From Butyrivibrio sp. (GTDB lineage Bacteria; Bacillota; Clostridia; Lachnospirales; Lachnospiraceae), in contig JAMPDT010000004.1 of assembly GCA_023665525.1 (NCBI GenBank), positions 1-50,714 on the forward strand: 50,714 nucleotides of DNA, given 5' to 3'. Below the pieces are notes generated by a model. The model saw nothing but the letters and a program-made list of their open reading frames with translations. It did no database searches and had not been told where the DNA came from. Positions 42,358-50,714 of the stretch are shown piece after piece (positions within the stretch are counted from its first letter, which is position 1; each line of letters starts with the position of its first letter). The translations under genes and the position numbers were made by a program.

Positions 42358-43512
42358 TTAGCTGTTTTTCTGACGCCTGAAGCGTATGATTGCGAACGCG
42401 ATTGCCACGAACGCCGCGGAGAACAGCAGTTGTATGATCAATGACTGTTTTGCGAGCGGACTTAAATGTCCGCTGAAGGATTTCAGCTCCTCAAGTATAT
42501 TTATATACCAGTAGGTCGGAAGGCATTTGGAAAACGAAACCACGGCGTTTGGCAGCAGCGAGCGCGAAACGAACACGCCGCCAAGGAACGATGTGCTAAG
42601 CCCCAAAATATTCGACCATATCGAGAGCGTCTGCACCTTTTTGCTGAGCTGGGCGACAAGAAAGGTGACGGATATGCTTACGGCGAGGAAGCACAGGGTG
42701 TTTAGCAGATGATAGGGCGTGCTTGCCGAGAGGAAGTCCTTTCTGTAAAATACCGCGATGACTGCGACAAGTATTGCCGCAACAATTACGGAATAGGTCG
42801 CAACGGCTCCGATGGTTCCCCAGTTCTGCGAGCGGCCGCTCAGACCCGAAACGGCGGTTCTTGATCTGATTTCCGAGCGGTTCCAAATGATAAGCACGGG
42901 ACCTAAGCTGTTTATCAGAATGCACAGCAGAATATATGGTATAAACTGGAAAAATATATCAAGCGTCGTGGCTTCAGCCGGGGAATCGCCGTTTAAGCGT
43001 GAAACCTCGGGAAGAATCTCCGTTATCGCAAGGGCTTTTGCGGAGGCGTCCTTTGCGTCAAGACCCGCGTCAAGATACGCGCGCATATTCTGCATCCACG
43101 ATTCAATCTGCGAGGATACGATGTAGGCACGGTTTGAATCGGGAGCGGAGTAGGACGTGAGAAAATTTTCGGAAGATTTGTTAAGTGTCTGCTCCTCAAA
43201 GCCCTCCTCGATTATAAGCACATATTCGACCGTGCGCGCATAAATTTCGTCGAGCCAACTGTCCTTGCTGTCCTTAATGCTTTTTATATCGTGCGTTTTA
43301 TCGAGATAATCGTACAGCTCTCTTGAAAGGCTGCTGTTGTCCCTGTCGATTACGGAAATATCCACCTTGTAGGAGGAAAAGGCGGAGGTATCCGACTCCT
43401 TGCTCTGCGTGGATGCTATGCTGATCGACACGCCGATGAAAACGCCTATATAGATGAAGCCGTAGCTTAAGGAGCGCAGAGCTATTTTAATAAAGGTTTT
43501 ATAGATTTGCAT
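42358..43512 (-). CDS. ABC-2 type permease, subunit 2
   Basis: A 384-residue protein with one N-terminal membrane span, an outside domain of about 150 residues, and five further spans (for example VATYSVIVAAILVAVIAVFY). This is the shape of NatB/YhgE-like ABC-2 permeases that export small peptides, lipids or ions. It overlaps the sister permease gene by 14 bases, so the two probably form a heterodimer with the ATPase at 44650. Confidence 0.87.
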   Translation of the reverse strand: MQIYKTFIKIALRSLSYGFIYIGVFIGVSISIASTQSKESDTSAFSSYKVDISVIDRDNSSLSRELYDYLDKTHDIKSIKDSKDSWLDEIYARTVEYVLIIEEGFEEQTLNKSSENFLTSYSAPDSNRAYIVSSQIESWMQNMRAYLDAGLDAKDASAKALAITEILPEVSRLNGDSPAEATTLDIFFQFIPYILLCILINSLGPVLIIWNRSEIRSRTAVSGLSGRSQNWGTIGAVATYSVIVAAILVAVIAVFYRKDFLSASTPYHLLNTLCFLAVSISVTFLVAQLSKKVQTLSIWSNILGLSTSFLGGVFVSRSLLPNAVVSFSKCLPTYWYINILEELKSFSGHLSPLAKQSLIIQLLFSAAFVAIAFAIIRFRRQKNS

Positions 43513-44638
43513 AGGTATTCCTCCTTGTCATCAATATTGATACCGTGCACATCACGACCGCGTATACGGCGAGCGTTATGATATTTCTGAAAAAACGCTC
43601 GTGCGTGTTGTAAATTAACAGCGAGTAAAGCGCGTCCGCAATCAGGGTGGCGGGATTTATGCGGTTTATTATCGGCGCGCTGCGCTCGATATTGACCCTT
43701 ATCGTCCACACCATAAGACCTCCGAGAAAGGAGGAAAGCAACGAGAAAACAATAAAGACGGTGGTCTGTACGGTTTCCTTGAGCCTCGGGAGAGAGCCTA
43801 TGAATATGCCTATCGAAACTCCCGTAAGAGAGCCGACGGCACAGGTAAGTGCAATATAGCCTATCTGCGGGCTTAAATTAATTTTAAGCACAAAAACCAT
43901 GTATAACAGCAGTATTGCCATGATGATCAGGTGTATCAGATAGGTCGCCAAAAATTCGGCGATTATCATTATGCCGCGATTTTGAGGGGCTATGGATTTG
44001 CGCATACCCTCGGGCGTTATGTTCGCCTTCATCTGGCGCGCGCAGCGTAAGCCGAAGAAGCCGCCGAAAAGCAGCGCCATGGCGATCAGCGCGAAATAAT
44101 ACGAAGCCATCGCGTCCATTTTTGCGTCGGTCAGACTGCCCTCCGTCACATAATCGGAGGAGCCGAAAACCGAGGCGATAAGAGCGGCGGCGCCGTCGGG
44201 CTTATTGTTGAGAATATCCTCGATGAGCGCGGATTTCTGAAGGTACTGACCTATGAAATTCTGAACGGCGGTTTGGTTCAGTCCCTCCTCGGCGACCGTC
44301 ATTTTTACGGACGAGTCAACCGTGATTATCGCGTCCACCTTGGAATCCGAGAGCAGCTTCCTTGCGGCTTCGGCATCCGTTTCGGTTATATTGAGGAAGC
44401 TTTTTTCATCGGAGCCGTCGCCTGAAAGGTTGTTCATAACGGCTTTAAAAATCGGGTTTTCCTGTTCGTAAACCACTGCCACGGGTATTGAATGGAAAAC
44501 GTATTCCTTGTCGTTTATTCCGGAAAATGCGGCTACAAAGCAGGTGCACAGTATTATGGGGAAAAGAGCGACCCAAAATACCTCCTCCTTGGAGCGGATA
44601 AAGCTTTTAAAGCGGTATTTGAATAAATGCAGAAACAT
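43499..44638 (-). CDS. ABC-2 type permease, subunit 1
   Basis: A 379-residue membrane protein of the same design as the downstream permease: one N-terminal span, a large outside loop (about 45-175) and five to six spans at the C-terminal end. Translationally coupled with the next permease and 11 bases behind the ATPase gene. Confidence 0.87.
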   Translation of the reverse strand: MFLHLFKYRFKSFIRSKEEVFWVALFPIILCTCFVAAFSGINDKEYVFHSIPVAVVYEQENPIFKAVMNNLSGDGSDEKSFLNITETDAEAARKLLSDSKVDAIITVDSSVKMTVAEEGLNQTAVQNFIGQYLQKSALIEDILNNKPDGAAALIASVFGSSDYVTEGSLTDAKMDAMASYYFALIAMALLFGGFFGLRCARQMKANITPEGMRKSIAPQNRGIMIIAEFLATYLIHLIIMAILLLYMVFVLKINLSPQIGYIALTCAVGSLTGVSIGIFIGSLPRLKETVQTTVFIVFSLLSSFLGGLMVWTIRVNIERSAPIINRINPATLIADALYSLLIYNTHERFFRNIITLAVYAVVMCTVSILMTRRNTYANL

Positions 44639-44649
44639 ATGCGTACCCC

Positions 44650-45591
44650 CTAATCTCTTAATTCTTTGCCCGTAATCTCAAGAAATACGTCGTTGAGCGT
44701 GGGCGGCTGGGAGAATACCTGATTGAAATGAATTTCGTTTGTCCGCAGATAATCCAGCACTCGGATAAGGTTGTGTCTGCCTCCGTTGCAGAATACGGAC
44801 AGCACGCCGTCCTCGTAGACGCACTGGTATATGTGGGGCAGCTCGTGCAGGGCGGCAATGTCCGCGTCGGAAACGCCGTCGGCGTGGATTTTTATGGTTT
44901 CGGAGTTCTTAATCATACCTTTAAGCTCCTCGGCGGTTCCGAGGGCAATGTTTTTGCCCTTGTCCATAATTGCGATTCTCGTGCAGATCTGCTCGACCTC
45001 CTCCATGTAGTGGGAGGTGTAAATGACGGTCGCGCCGTTTTTGTTCAGCTCGACTATGCCCTCGAGAATCTTGTTGCGGCTCTGCGGATCGACGGCGACC
45101 GTCGGCTCGTCCAGTATTATAAGCTCGGGCTTGTGCGCTATGCCGCAGGCAATGTTAAGTCTGCGGAGCAGACCGCCCGAAAGCTTTTTGGGACGGAATT
45201 TAACGTAATCCCGCAAGCCCGCAAATTCGATCGCTTCCAAAACGTACTTCTTTCGCTTTGCGGAATCCGTAATATAAAGCCCGCAGAAGTAGTCGATGTT
45301 TTCATATACGGTAAGCTCCTCGAAAACGGCTACGTTCTGCATGACTACGCCGATTTTGCGCTTAAGCTCGTAGCTGTCGGGACGCATTTTTTCCCCGAAA
45401 ACCTCTATTTCGCCCTTGTCGTAGGAAAGCAGGGACAGGAGGCAGTTGATGGTGGTGGTCTTGCCCGAGCCGTTGGGACCCAAAAGTCCGAAGATTTCGC
45501 CCTTGTTTATTTCAAGATTAAAATGGTCGAGAGCTATAAGTTCCTTGTAGCGTTTGACGAGATTTTCGATTTTAACGATAACGTCGCTCAT
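44650..45591 (-). CDS. ABC transporter ATP-binding protein
   Basis: A 313-residue ATPase. Walker A GLLGPNGSGKTTT, Q-loop VVMQNVAVFEELT, signature KLSGGLLRRLNIA, Walker B LIILDEPTVAVD, H-loop YTSHYMEE, and the C-terminal extension usual in CcmA/NatA drug-export ATPases. The start is ATG 45591 (MSDVIVKIENLVKRY) with GAGGT upstream; the longer frame from 45678 enters the regulatory region. Heads an operon with the two permeases and is divergent from the sensor kinase. Confidence 0.93.
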   Translation of the reverse strand: MSDVIVKIENLVKRYKELIALDHFNLEINKGEIFGLLGPNGSGKTTTINCLLSLLSYDKGEIEVFGEKMRPDSYELKRKIGVVMQNVAVFEELTVYENIDYFCGLYITDSAKRKKYVLEAIEFAGLRDYVKFRPKKLSGGLLRRLNIACGIAHKPELIILDEPTVAVDPQSRNKILEGIVELNKNGATVIYTSHYMEEVEQICTRIAIMDKGKNIALGTAEELKGMIKNSETIKIHADGVSDADIAALHELPHIYQCVYEDGVLSVFCNGGRHNLIRVLDYLRTNEIHFNQVFSQPPTLNDVFLEITGKELRD

Positions 45592-45619
45592 TTTTGTAAC
45601 CTCTTTTCCTGATTTTTTG

Positions 45620-45649
45620 ACTATACAAAATATAACACCGTTTTGACAA
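45620..45649 (-). promoter_or_regulatory. Promoter of the ABC exporter operon
   Basis: On the minus strand, TTGTCA (45649-45644), 18 bases, TATAGT (45625-45620). Confidence 0.6.
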
Positions 45650-45665
45650 GATATAAAGTGAGGGC

Positions 45666-45685
45666 TGTCACAAATCAATGTGACA
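45666..45685. promoter_or_regulatory. Operator-like palindrome between exporter and sensor kinase
   Basis: TGTCACA (45666-45672), six bases, TGTGACA (45679-45685): a perfect seven-base inverted repeat that overlaps the -35 of the kinase promoter. A likely site for the LuxR-type regulator encoded downstream. Confidence 0.55.
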
Positions 45686-45708
45686 AATGTAATTTTTTAT
45701 GTTATTAT
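45680..45708 (+). promoter_or_regulatory. Promoter of the two-component genes
   Basis: GTGACA at 45680-45685, 17 bases, TATTAT at 45703-45708. A start seven bases on falls at the ATG of the kinase (45715), predicting a leaderless message. Confidence 0.6.
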
Positions 45709-45714
45709 ATAAAT

Positions 45715-46824
45715 ATGCAGAGAATAATCGACCGCCTGCTGATAGTAGCGCTTACGGCAGTTTTGGCGGCGCCCGTTATGGGGCATAAAATTATATATAC
45801 GATACTTTTCGGAATTATATACTGCGGCTTCGGTTACAGCTTTTTTGAAAGCAGGTTCCATATAATTATGTGCGCCGCGGCGGGAGCGGTAGCCGTCGCC
45901 GACGGTTTATTCGCGCCGTTTTTGTTTTTTATGCTTTACGAGGCGTGCGAAAAGCTGTGGAGCGGCGACAGGCGCGAAATTATTATTTGGGGCGGTTATG
46001 CTTTTATCGGCGCGGCTTTATGCGCGGTTCTGCCCGATCGGAGCCTTGCGGCGGTTTTGGCGGGTCACCCCGTAAGCGCGGCGCTTATTGCGCTTACGGC
46101 GGCTATGTGCGTATATCTGTCGTATACCGGCGAAGGGAATATGCGCCTTGAGCGACGCAATTTTCAAATCCGCGACGAGGGAGAGGAAAAGAAGCGCCTT
46201 TTGGAGCTGAAAAACGAGCTTATGAGGCGCAACCGCGACAATGAAATAGAAATGGCGACGCTCAACGAGAGGAACAGGATCGCGAGGGAGATACACGACA
46301 ATGTGGGACATCTTCTCAGCAGGAGCATTCTCCAGGTGGGCGCGCTTCAGACGGTATGCAGGGAGGAGCCGTTTGCGTCCTCGCTTAAGCAGGTCGGCGA
46401 AACGCTGGGCGAGTCCATGGACAATATCAGGCGCAGCGTTCACAGGCTCCACAGCGAGTCCATCGACCTCAAAAGGGCGCTGGAGGAGATAATCGCCGCG
46501 AACGGGGACTGCGAGGCGAGCCTTGATTACGACGTATCGCCCGCCCTGCCGCACGGGATAAAGTATGCCGTTCTATCCATTGTGACGGAGGCGTTTGAGA
46601 ATGTGCGCAGACATTCGGACGGCACGCGCGTATGGATAACGGTTATGGAGCACCCCGCCTTTTACCAGTTTATTTTCAGGGACAACGGACATCCGAACGG
46701 AATAAGCGAGAGCGGAATAGGGCTTCACAATATGCGCTCGAGGATTGAGGAGCTTGGCGGAAGAATAAGCTTTGACATAAAAAACGGATTCAGAATATTT
46801 GCGAATATACCGAAGGGACATTAG
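45715..46824 (+). CDS. Sensor histidine kinase, NarL/DesK type
   Basis: A 369-residue kinase. About five membrane segments in the first 140 residues and no large outside domain; coiled coil; HisKA_3 dimerisation domain with phosphorylated His194 in ERNRIAREIHDNVGHLL; HATPase domain with SIVTEAFENVRRHSDG and the G boxes NGHPNGISESGIGLHNM. The frame is open from 45643, but that enters promoter sequence; ATG 45715 begins MQRIIDRLLIV. No ribosome site precedes it. Couples to the regulator three bases downstream and probably controls the divergent exporter. Confidence 0.92.
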   Translation: MQRIIDRLLIVALTAVLAAPVMGHKIIYTILFGIIYCGFGYSFFESRFHIIMCAAAGAVAVADGLFAPFLFFMLYEACEKLWSGDRREIIIWGGYAFIGAALCAVLPDRSLAAVLAGHPVSAALIALTAAMCVYLSYTGEGNMRLERRNFQIRDEGEEKKRLLELKNELMRRNRDNEIEMATLNERNRIAREIHDNVGHLLSRSILQVGALQTVCREEPFASSLKQVGETLGESMDNIRRSVHRLHSESIDLKRALEEIIAANGDCEASLDYDVSPALPHGIKYAVLSIVTEAFENVRRHSDGTRVWITVMEHPAFYQFIFRDNGHPNGISESGIGLHNMRSRIEELGGRISFDIKNGFRIFANIPKGH

Positions 46825-46826
46825 AA

Positions 46827-47444
46827 ATGAGGGTTGTGATAGTTGACGACGACGCGATAGTCGCGGCGTCCATGCGGACAATACTGACGGCGGGCGGCGA
46901 CATCGAGGTGCCGGAGCTGGGAAGCGACGGCGAGGACGCGGTGAGGCTTTACGAAAAGCACCTGCCCGACATACTTTTAACCGACATACAAATGCCGAAA
47001 ACAGACGGACTTGAGGCGGCGGCGCGCATACTCAAGAAATATCCCGACGCGAAAATAATCCTGCTGACCACCTTTCTCGACGACGAATATATCAGAGAGG
47101 CGCTTAAGGCGGGCGCTAAGGGCTATATACTCAAGCAGGATTACGAGGGCGTGCTGCCTGCGCTCCGCGCGGTGTATTCGGGACAGAGCGTGTTCGGCAA
47201 GGAAATAACAGACGAGCTTCCGAAGCTTATAAAAGAAAGAAAAACCGACATTTACGAGCGCTGCGGCATTACCGATAAGGAATTTGAGATAATAGAGCTT
47301 GTCGCGGACGGGCTTTCCAATAAAGAAATTGCGGACAGGCTGTGCTTGAGCGACGGCACTGTGCGCAATTACATAAGCATCGTGCTCGAAAAGCTTAGGC
47401 TGCGCGACAGGACGCAGTTGGCTGTTTTTTATTACAGGCACTGA
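46827..47444 (+). CDS. LuxR-type response regulator
   Basis: A 205-residue regulator. Receiver domain with acidic cluster D7-D9, phosphoacceptor D53 in LLTDIQMPKTDG and Lys in GYILKQD; C-terminal GerE helix-turn-helix GITDKEFEIIELVADGLSNK and RLCLSDGTVRNYISIVLEKL. Partner of the kinase two bases upstream. Expected target: the palindrome at 45666-45685. Confidence 0.94.
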   Translation: MRVVIVDDDAIVAASMRTILTAGGDIEVPELGSDGEDAVRLYEKHLPDILLTDIQMPKTDGLEAAARILKKYPDAKIILLTTFLDDEYIREALKAGAKGYILKQDYEGVLPALRAVYSGQSVFGKEITDELPKLIKERKTDIYERCGITDKEFEIIELVADGLSNKEIADRLCLSDGTVRNYISIVLEKLRLRDRTQLAVFYYRH

Positions 47445-47492
47445 CAGCGCAAAGGAAAAAGCTTCGCGGATCGGCTCCCGCCCCAAATCTTC

Positions 47493-47521
47493 TTGAAAAG
47501 CCGCGCATAATATAGTAGAAT
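47493..47521 (+). promoter_or_regulatory. Promoter of the YegP-like gene
   Basis: TTGAAA at 47493-47498, 17 bases, TAGAAT at 47516-47521. Confidence 0.65.
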
Positions 47522-47584
47522 AAATTCGTAGGCAGTTTCCCGTCACGGGATTCGGAATATTCATACATTGCAGGAGGAAATTAA

Positions 47585-47953
47585 ATGGGTAAATTCGTGG
47601 TAAAAAAGACCAACACGGGCATCAAGTTCGACTTAAAGGCAGGCAACGGCGAGGTTATAGCGACGTCCGAGGTATACAGCTCGGAGGCGGCGTGCAAAAA
47701 CGGCATTGCCAGCGTTAAAAAGAATGCTCCGGCAGCGGGAATCGAGGACCAGACCGTAGAGGGCTTTGAGAAGGTTAAGCATCCCAAATTCGAGGTTTAT
47801 CAGGACAAGGCGGGCGAGTACCGCTTCCGTCTTAAGGCGACCAACGGCGAGATCATCGCAACTGGAGAGGGCTACAAGGCAAAGGCGGGCTGCATGAACG
47901 GAATCGAGAGCATAAAGAAAAACGCTCCCGACGCTGAGATCGTAGAGGCTTAG
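47585..47953 (+). CDS. YegP-like protein with two DUF1508 repeats
   Basis: A 122-residue protein made of two copies of the DUF1508 unit: FDLKAGNGEVIATSEVYSSE, CKNGIASVKKNAP, then FRLKATNGEIIATGEGYKAK, CMNGIESIKKNAP. The fold is a small beta sheet with a helix; the function is unknown. AGGAGG precedes ATG. It stands alone with a promoter and a terminator, and looks well expressed. Confidence 0.92.
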   Translation: MGKFVVKKTNTGIKFDLKAGNGEVIATSEVYSSEAACKNGIASVKKNAPAAGIEDQTVEGFEKVKHPKFEVYQDKAGEYRFRLKATNGEIIATGEGYKAKAGCMNGIESIKKNAPDAEIVEA

Positions 47954-47986
47954 AACGGCGTATCCGCATATATTAACGTAAATATT

Positions 47987-48011
47987 CAGGGCGGCGCTGC
48001 TGCCCTGTTTT
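47987..48011 (+). terminator. Terminator after the YegP-like gene
   Basis: CAGGGC (47987-47992) pairs with GCCCTG (48002-48007), with inner GC/GC pairs, then TTTT. Confidence 0.55.
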
Positions 48012-48048
48012 ACGCGCTTGGGCGCGGTGAAGGGAGCTGTTTTATTTT

Positions 48049-49332
48049 ATGAGAAGGAATATTAAAATTTTAAGCGCCGTATGTACGGCGGCGGTTATGT
48101 TGTGCGCGCTGCTTGCGGGGTGCGGCAAGAGCGCGGGCGGCGCTTCGTCGTCGGAAACGCCGAATGAGAGCGTGTCGGAGCAGCAGGCTGATACTGCGGG
48201 CGCCGAGGAGCAGAATACCGAGGACGAGAACCGCGAGCTTACGATGGAGGAACAGATGGTTGTCAATTCACTGCTTTCCACAGGAAACAATTACCGTATG
48301 AAAAAGGCAATCGAAAAGGCGCGCGCGGGAGAGGATATAACGATAGGCTTCATAGGCGGCTCGATAACCGAGGGCTACAACGCGGGAACGAACGATATTT
48401 ACGCCAAGCTGACGTACGAATATTTCAAGGAAAATTTCGGAACGGGCGACAATATCCATTATGTGAACGCGGGACTGAGCGGAACGCCGTCGATACTGGG
48501 ACTTATACGCTCGGACAGGGATTTGTTCAAGTATGAGCCGGATATTGTTTTCGTGGAATTTGCGGTGAACGACGGAAGCGCGAATATCGACAACACGGGC
48601 TACGAAAGTCTTGTTTACAAGGCTCTTACGCAGCCGAACGAGCCTGCGGTGGTGCTTTTGTACTCCGTCATAAGGTCGGGCTATACCTGTCAGGACAATA
48701 TGAACCTTATAACCTTTAAATACGATTTACCCAAAATAAGCGTAAAGAACGCCATTTGGTCCTATATAGAAAGCGGCGACTACACCTGGGAGGACTGGTC
48801 GAACGACGATTCCCACCCCAACGCCGAGGGCAGCAGGCTTTATGCCGATTTCATAATAAATTATTTAAAGGCGGTTGATAAGGAGGAAATCTCCGACGGC
48901 TACGAGGTGCCCGACGCTTTTTCCAACGGCTTCGATCATTCAAAGCTGCTTATGGTTGACAATGAATTCAACACCGACGCGATAGAGCTTGAAAGCCTCG
49001 GCTCATATACCGCGGGTTCAAGCCTCGCCTCCTTTAGGCAGGGCTGGTCGCACGATGTCTCGGGCAACGACGGCTTCTGCTTCAGCTTTGAGGGCGACGC
49101 TCTGTATATAGTTTACAAGGATACGAAAAGCGACGCATACGGCGCTGCCGACGTGTATATAGACGGAGAAAAGGCGGCGACCTTGTACGGCAATTCGAGC
49201 GACGGCTGGAACAATCCCGTTACGGAGAGGGTTTATCGCGCAGGCGAGACGGGAAAGCATAAGGTCGAAATCAAAATGGCGGACGGCGACGAGGCAAAGG
49301 AGTTCGAGCTTTTGTGCTTCGGAGTGCATTAA
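48049..49332 (+). CDS. Lipoprotein SGNH/GDSL hydrolase
   Basis: A 427-residue secreted lipoprotein. Lipobox LLAGC (Cys25), a Ser/Glu-rich linker to about residue 65, then an SGNH hydrolase domain: nucleophile Ser105 in GFIGGSITEGY, Gly in NAGLSGTPS, Asn in VEFAVNDGS and the Asp-His pair in DDSHPNAEG (His256). The C-terminal 140 residues form a beta-rich domain, perhaps binding carbohydrate. Likely an esterase removing acetyl groups from polysaccharide, in keeping with the GH5 gene close by. Confidence 0.88.
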   Translation: MRRNIKILSAVCTAAVMLCALLAGCGKSAGGASSSETPNESVSEQQADTAGAEEQNTEDENRELTMEEQMVVNSLLSTGNNYRMKKAIEKARAGEDITIGFIGGSITEGYNAGTNDIYAKLTYEYFKENFGTGDNIHYVNAGLSGTPSILGLIRSDRDLFKYEPDIVFVEFAVNDGSANIDNTGYESLVYKALTQPNEPAVVLLYSVIRSGYTCQDNMNLITFKYDLPKISVKNAIWSYIESGDYTWEDWSNDDSHPNAEGSRLYADFIINYLKAVDKEEISDGYEVPDAFSNGFDHSKLLMVDNEFNTDAIELESLGSYTAGSSLASFRQGWSHDVSGNDGFCFSFEGDALYIVYKDTKSDAYGAADVYIDGEKAATLYGNSSDGWNNPVTERVYRAGETGKHKVEIKMADGDEAKEFELLCFGVH

Positions 49333-49347
49333 AATAAATCGGCGCGG

Positions 49348-50088
49348 TTACTGCGCGCGGTCGGTCTTTGCATACATTTGGCGGAACTTTGCGGGCGTTG
49401 TGCCGAATTTTTCGCGGAAAACGTGGCAGAAATAGCTTTGCGACGCAAAGCAGAGCGCGCCCGATATTTCTATTATGGGGTAATCGGTTGATATGAGGAG
49501 GTTCTTGGCGGTGTCCAGGCGTATGCGCGTGACGAAATCGTTTACGGTAGAGCCTGTTTCCTTTTTGAAGCGCGCGGCAAAGTAAGTACGCTGGAGCCCC
49601 GCCTGCCTTGCGAGGAGGCTCCCCGTGAGGCGCGTGTTGAGATTTTCGTATATATAGTTGACGGCGCGCCTGATCGCGGAGGAAAGCTGCTTGGCGCGCC
49701 TGCTTTCCTTCATTCGGGCGGCGTAGTCCATGACCATTTCGTCGTTTAAGGCTTGAACCTCCCGGACGCAGGAGCATTTGTCCGCGCGGTTTATGTATAT
49801 GTCGCTCAGCGTGTACGCGATTTCGTCGGGCATACCCGAATCCATGCATTTGCGCGCGATCAGCGCGGTATTTACAATCGTATGATAGATCTCGTTGCGG
49901 AGAGGGTCGTCCGAGAGACGGCCCTTTCCCGCGTCCGAGGAGGGATATTTTTTCCTGTTTTCAAGAAGCTGCTCCGTATTTCCGCAAGCCACAAGGTCAT
50001 AGAAGTCCTGCTCCTTGGCGTAGGGGCAGTGGTAAAAAAGCTCCTCGCGCTGTATGTACATATAATAATCAAGATTTTTTTCTTTCAC
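49348..50088 (-). CDS. AraC family transcriptional regulator
   Basis: A 246-residue regulator. The C-terminal double helix-turn-helix (about 145-240) includes LTGSLLARQAGLQRTYFAARFKKETG and the signature EISGALCFASQSYFCHVFREKFGTTPAKFRQ. The N-terminal 130 residues, rich in Cys and Tyr, are the usual unknown sensing part of this carbohydrate-related group. It starts with GTG at 50088 behind AGGTG; an ATG nine codons in is possible. Divergent from the GH5 gene and probably its regulator. Confidence 0.88.
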   Translation of the reverse strand: MKEKNLDYYMYIQREELFYHCPYAKEQDFYDLVACGNTEQLLENRKKYPSSDAGKGRLSDDPLRNEIYHTIVNTALIARKCMDSGMPDEIAYTLSDIYINRADKCSCVREVQALNDEMVMDYAARMKESRRAKQLSSAIRRAVNYIYENLNTRLTGSLLARQAGLQRTYFAARFKKETGSTVNDFVTRIRLDTAKNLLISTDYPIIEISGALCFASQSYFCHVFREKFGTTPAKFRQMYAKTDRAQ

Positions 50089-50123
50089 GGTTCACCTACA
50101 AAATTTATATTCAGCATACATTT

Positions 50124-50152
50124 ATTATATCACGGACCGATTAAAATGTGTA
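50124..50152 (-). promoter_or_regulatory. Promoter of the AraC-type gene
   Basis: On the minus strand, TACACA (50152-50147), 17 bases, TATAAT (50129-50124). A TAGAAT at 50151-50156 on the plus strand may be the -10 of the GH5 gene, so the two promoters overlap. Confidence 0.5.
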
Positions 50153-50184
50153 GAATAATATAAAAAACAGGAGGGCATTTTACG

Positions 50185-50714
50185 ATGAGAAAAAAATTGA
50201 CAGCGCTCGCGCTTGTCTTGGTAATGGCTCTGCCGCTTGCCGCCTGCGGCAAGGCTTCGTCGGGCGGCGCGGAGGGCGCGTCCGCCTCTTTGAGCAAGGC
50301 GGAAACGGAGGCGCGGATCGAGGACGGAACTTCGGGCGCTCCCGAGGAAAAGCCCACGGACGAAAAGCCTGCGGACACAGAAGCCGCCGCGCTCAGCTTC
50401 AGGAGCCTGACGGGCAGCGAGCTTACCGAGGAAATGGGAATGGGCTGGAACCTCGGGAACACGATGGACGGGCACACGGGCTTTACGCCCAACGAAACGC
50501 TGTGGCAGAATGTGCGAACGACGAAGGCGTTTATAAAGTCGGTGCACGATTCGGGCTTTAATACCGTGAGAATACCCGTGACTTGGGGAACAATGATTGA
50601 CGACGGCGATAATTATTCCATAGACGAAAAATGGATAAGCCGCGTGCAGGATATTGTCGATTACGCGATAGAGCAGGATATGTATGTAATAATCAACCTG
50701 CACCACGACGGAGC
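50185..50714 (+). CDS. Glycoside hydrolase family 5 lipoprotein (3' end outside window)
   Basis: The first 176 residues of a secreted lipoprotein. Signal peptide with lipobox LAAC (Cys21), a Glu/Ala/Ser-rich linker to about residue 70, then the start of a GH5 cellulase-type domain: EMGMGWNLGNTMD, SGFNTVRIPVTWG (with substrate-binding Arg) and YVIINLHHDG. GGAGG precedes the ATG. The acid/base and nucleophile Glu residues lie beyond the window. It would hydrolyse beta-glucan, mannan or a similar chain on the cell surface. Confidence 0.92.
   Translation, partial: MRKKLTALALVLVMALPLAACGKASSGGAEGASASLSKAETEARIEDGTSGAPEEKPTDEKPADTEAAALSFRSLTGSELTEEMGMGWNLGNTMDGHTGFTPNETLWQNVRTTKAFIKSVHDSGFNTVRIPVTWGTMIDDGDNYSIDEKWISRVQDIVDYAIEQDMYVIINLHHDG

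Overview
The window comes from a spore-forming, moderately GC-rich member of the Clostridia. The gene content resembles the Ruminococcaceae/Oscillospiraceae, but that assignment is inference. The evidence is spoVAB, spo0A and spoVAC at the left end, strong GGAGG ribosome sites, a T-box tryptophan operon, Tn4451/TndX-type serine-recombinase DNA and a secreted family 5 glycoside hydrolase. No rRNA, tRNA or CRISPR array was seen.

Layout. 1-6.7 kb: sporulation genes in an unusual order (spo0A between spoVAB and spoVAC), a methyltransferase, a small unknown gene, a MATE exporter, a YkgJ-type cysteine-cluster protein and purA. 6.7-18.3 kb: a manganese catalase gene of the spore-coat CotJC type is cut apart by mobile DNA. 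Its last 63 codons lie at 6745-6936 and its middle lies at 15964-16176, both on the minus strand. Between them is a 9-kb element with its own large serine recombinase. Deleting the element at a TC dinucleotide rejoins the reading frame exactly. A second, unrelated serine recombinase abuts the middle fragment at 16177, and the first part of the gene is not found in the window. 18.3-24.5 kb: tautomerase, DUF4153/DUF4173-type membrane protein with DUF2975 and XRE partners, TSUP transporter, and an ECF sigma/anti-sigma-like pair followed by a lipoprotein serpin. 24.5-33.6 kb: a complete T-box-controlled trpEGDCFBA operon, with an ABC exporter and a low-molecular-weight tyrosine phosphatase behind it. 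33.6-42.3 kb: uracil permease, GNAT, two ankyrin-repeat proteins, Y-family polymerase, histidine phosphatase, S51-like protein, endonuclease III and CarD. 42.3-47.5 kb: an ABC-2 exporter (two permeases and an ATPase) divergent from a sensor kinase and LuxR-type regulator. 47.5-50.7 kb: YegP, a lipoprotein SGNH hydrolase, an AraC regulator and the start of a GH5 lipoprotein.

The most interesting part is the cargo of the 9-kb element: a structured promoter region, a small XRE protein, an internally deleted Fic remnant, a full Fic protein with a VbhA-like N-terminus, and two translationally coupled, very AT-rich DUF262 proteins, the first with a DUF1524 nuclease-like C-terminus. This looks like a candidate anti-phage (type IV restriction-like) module riding on a transposon that sits in a sporulation gene and could restore that gene's reading frame by excision. 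Function and developmental excision are inferences. The gene structures, attachment-site symmetry and frame restoration can be read directly.
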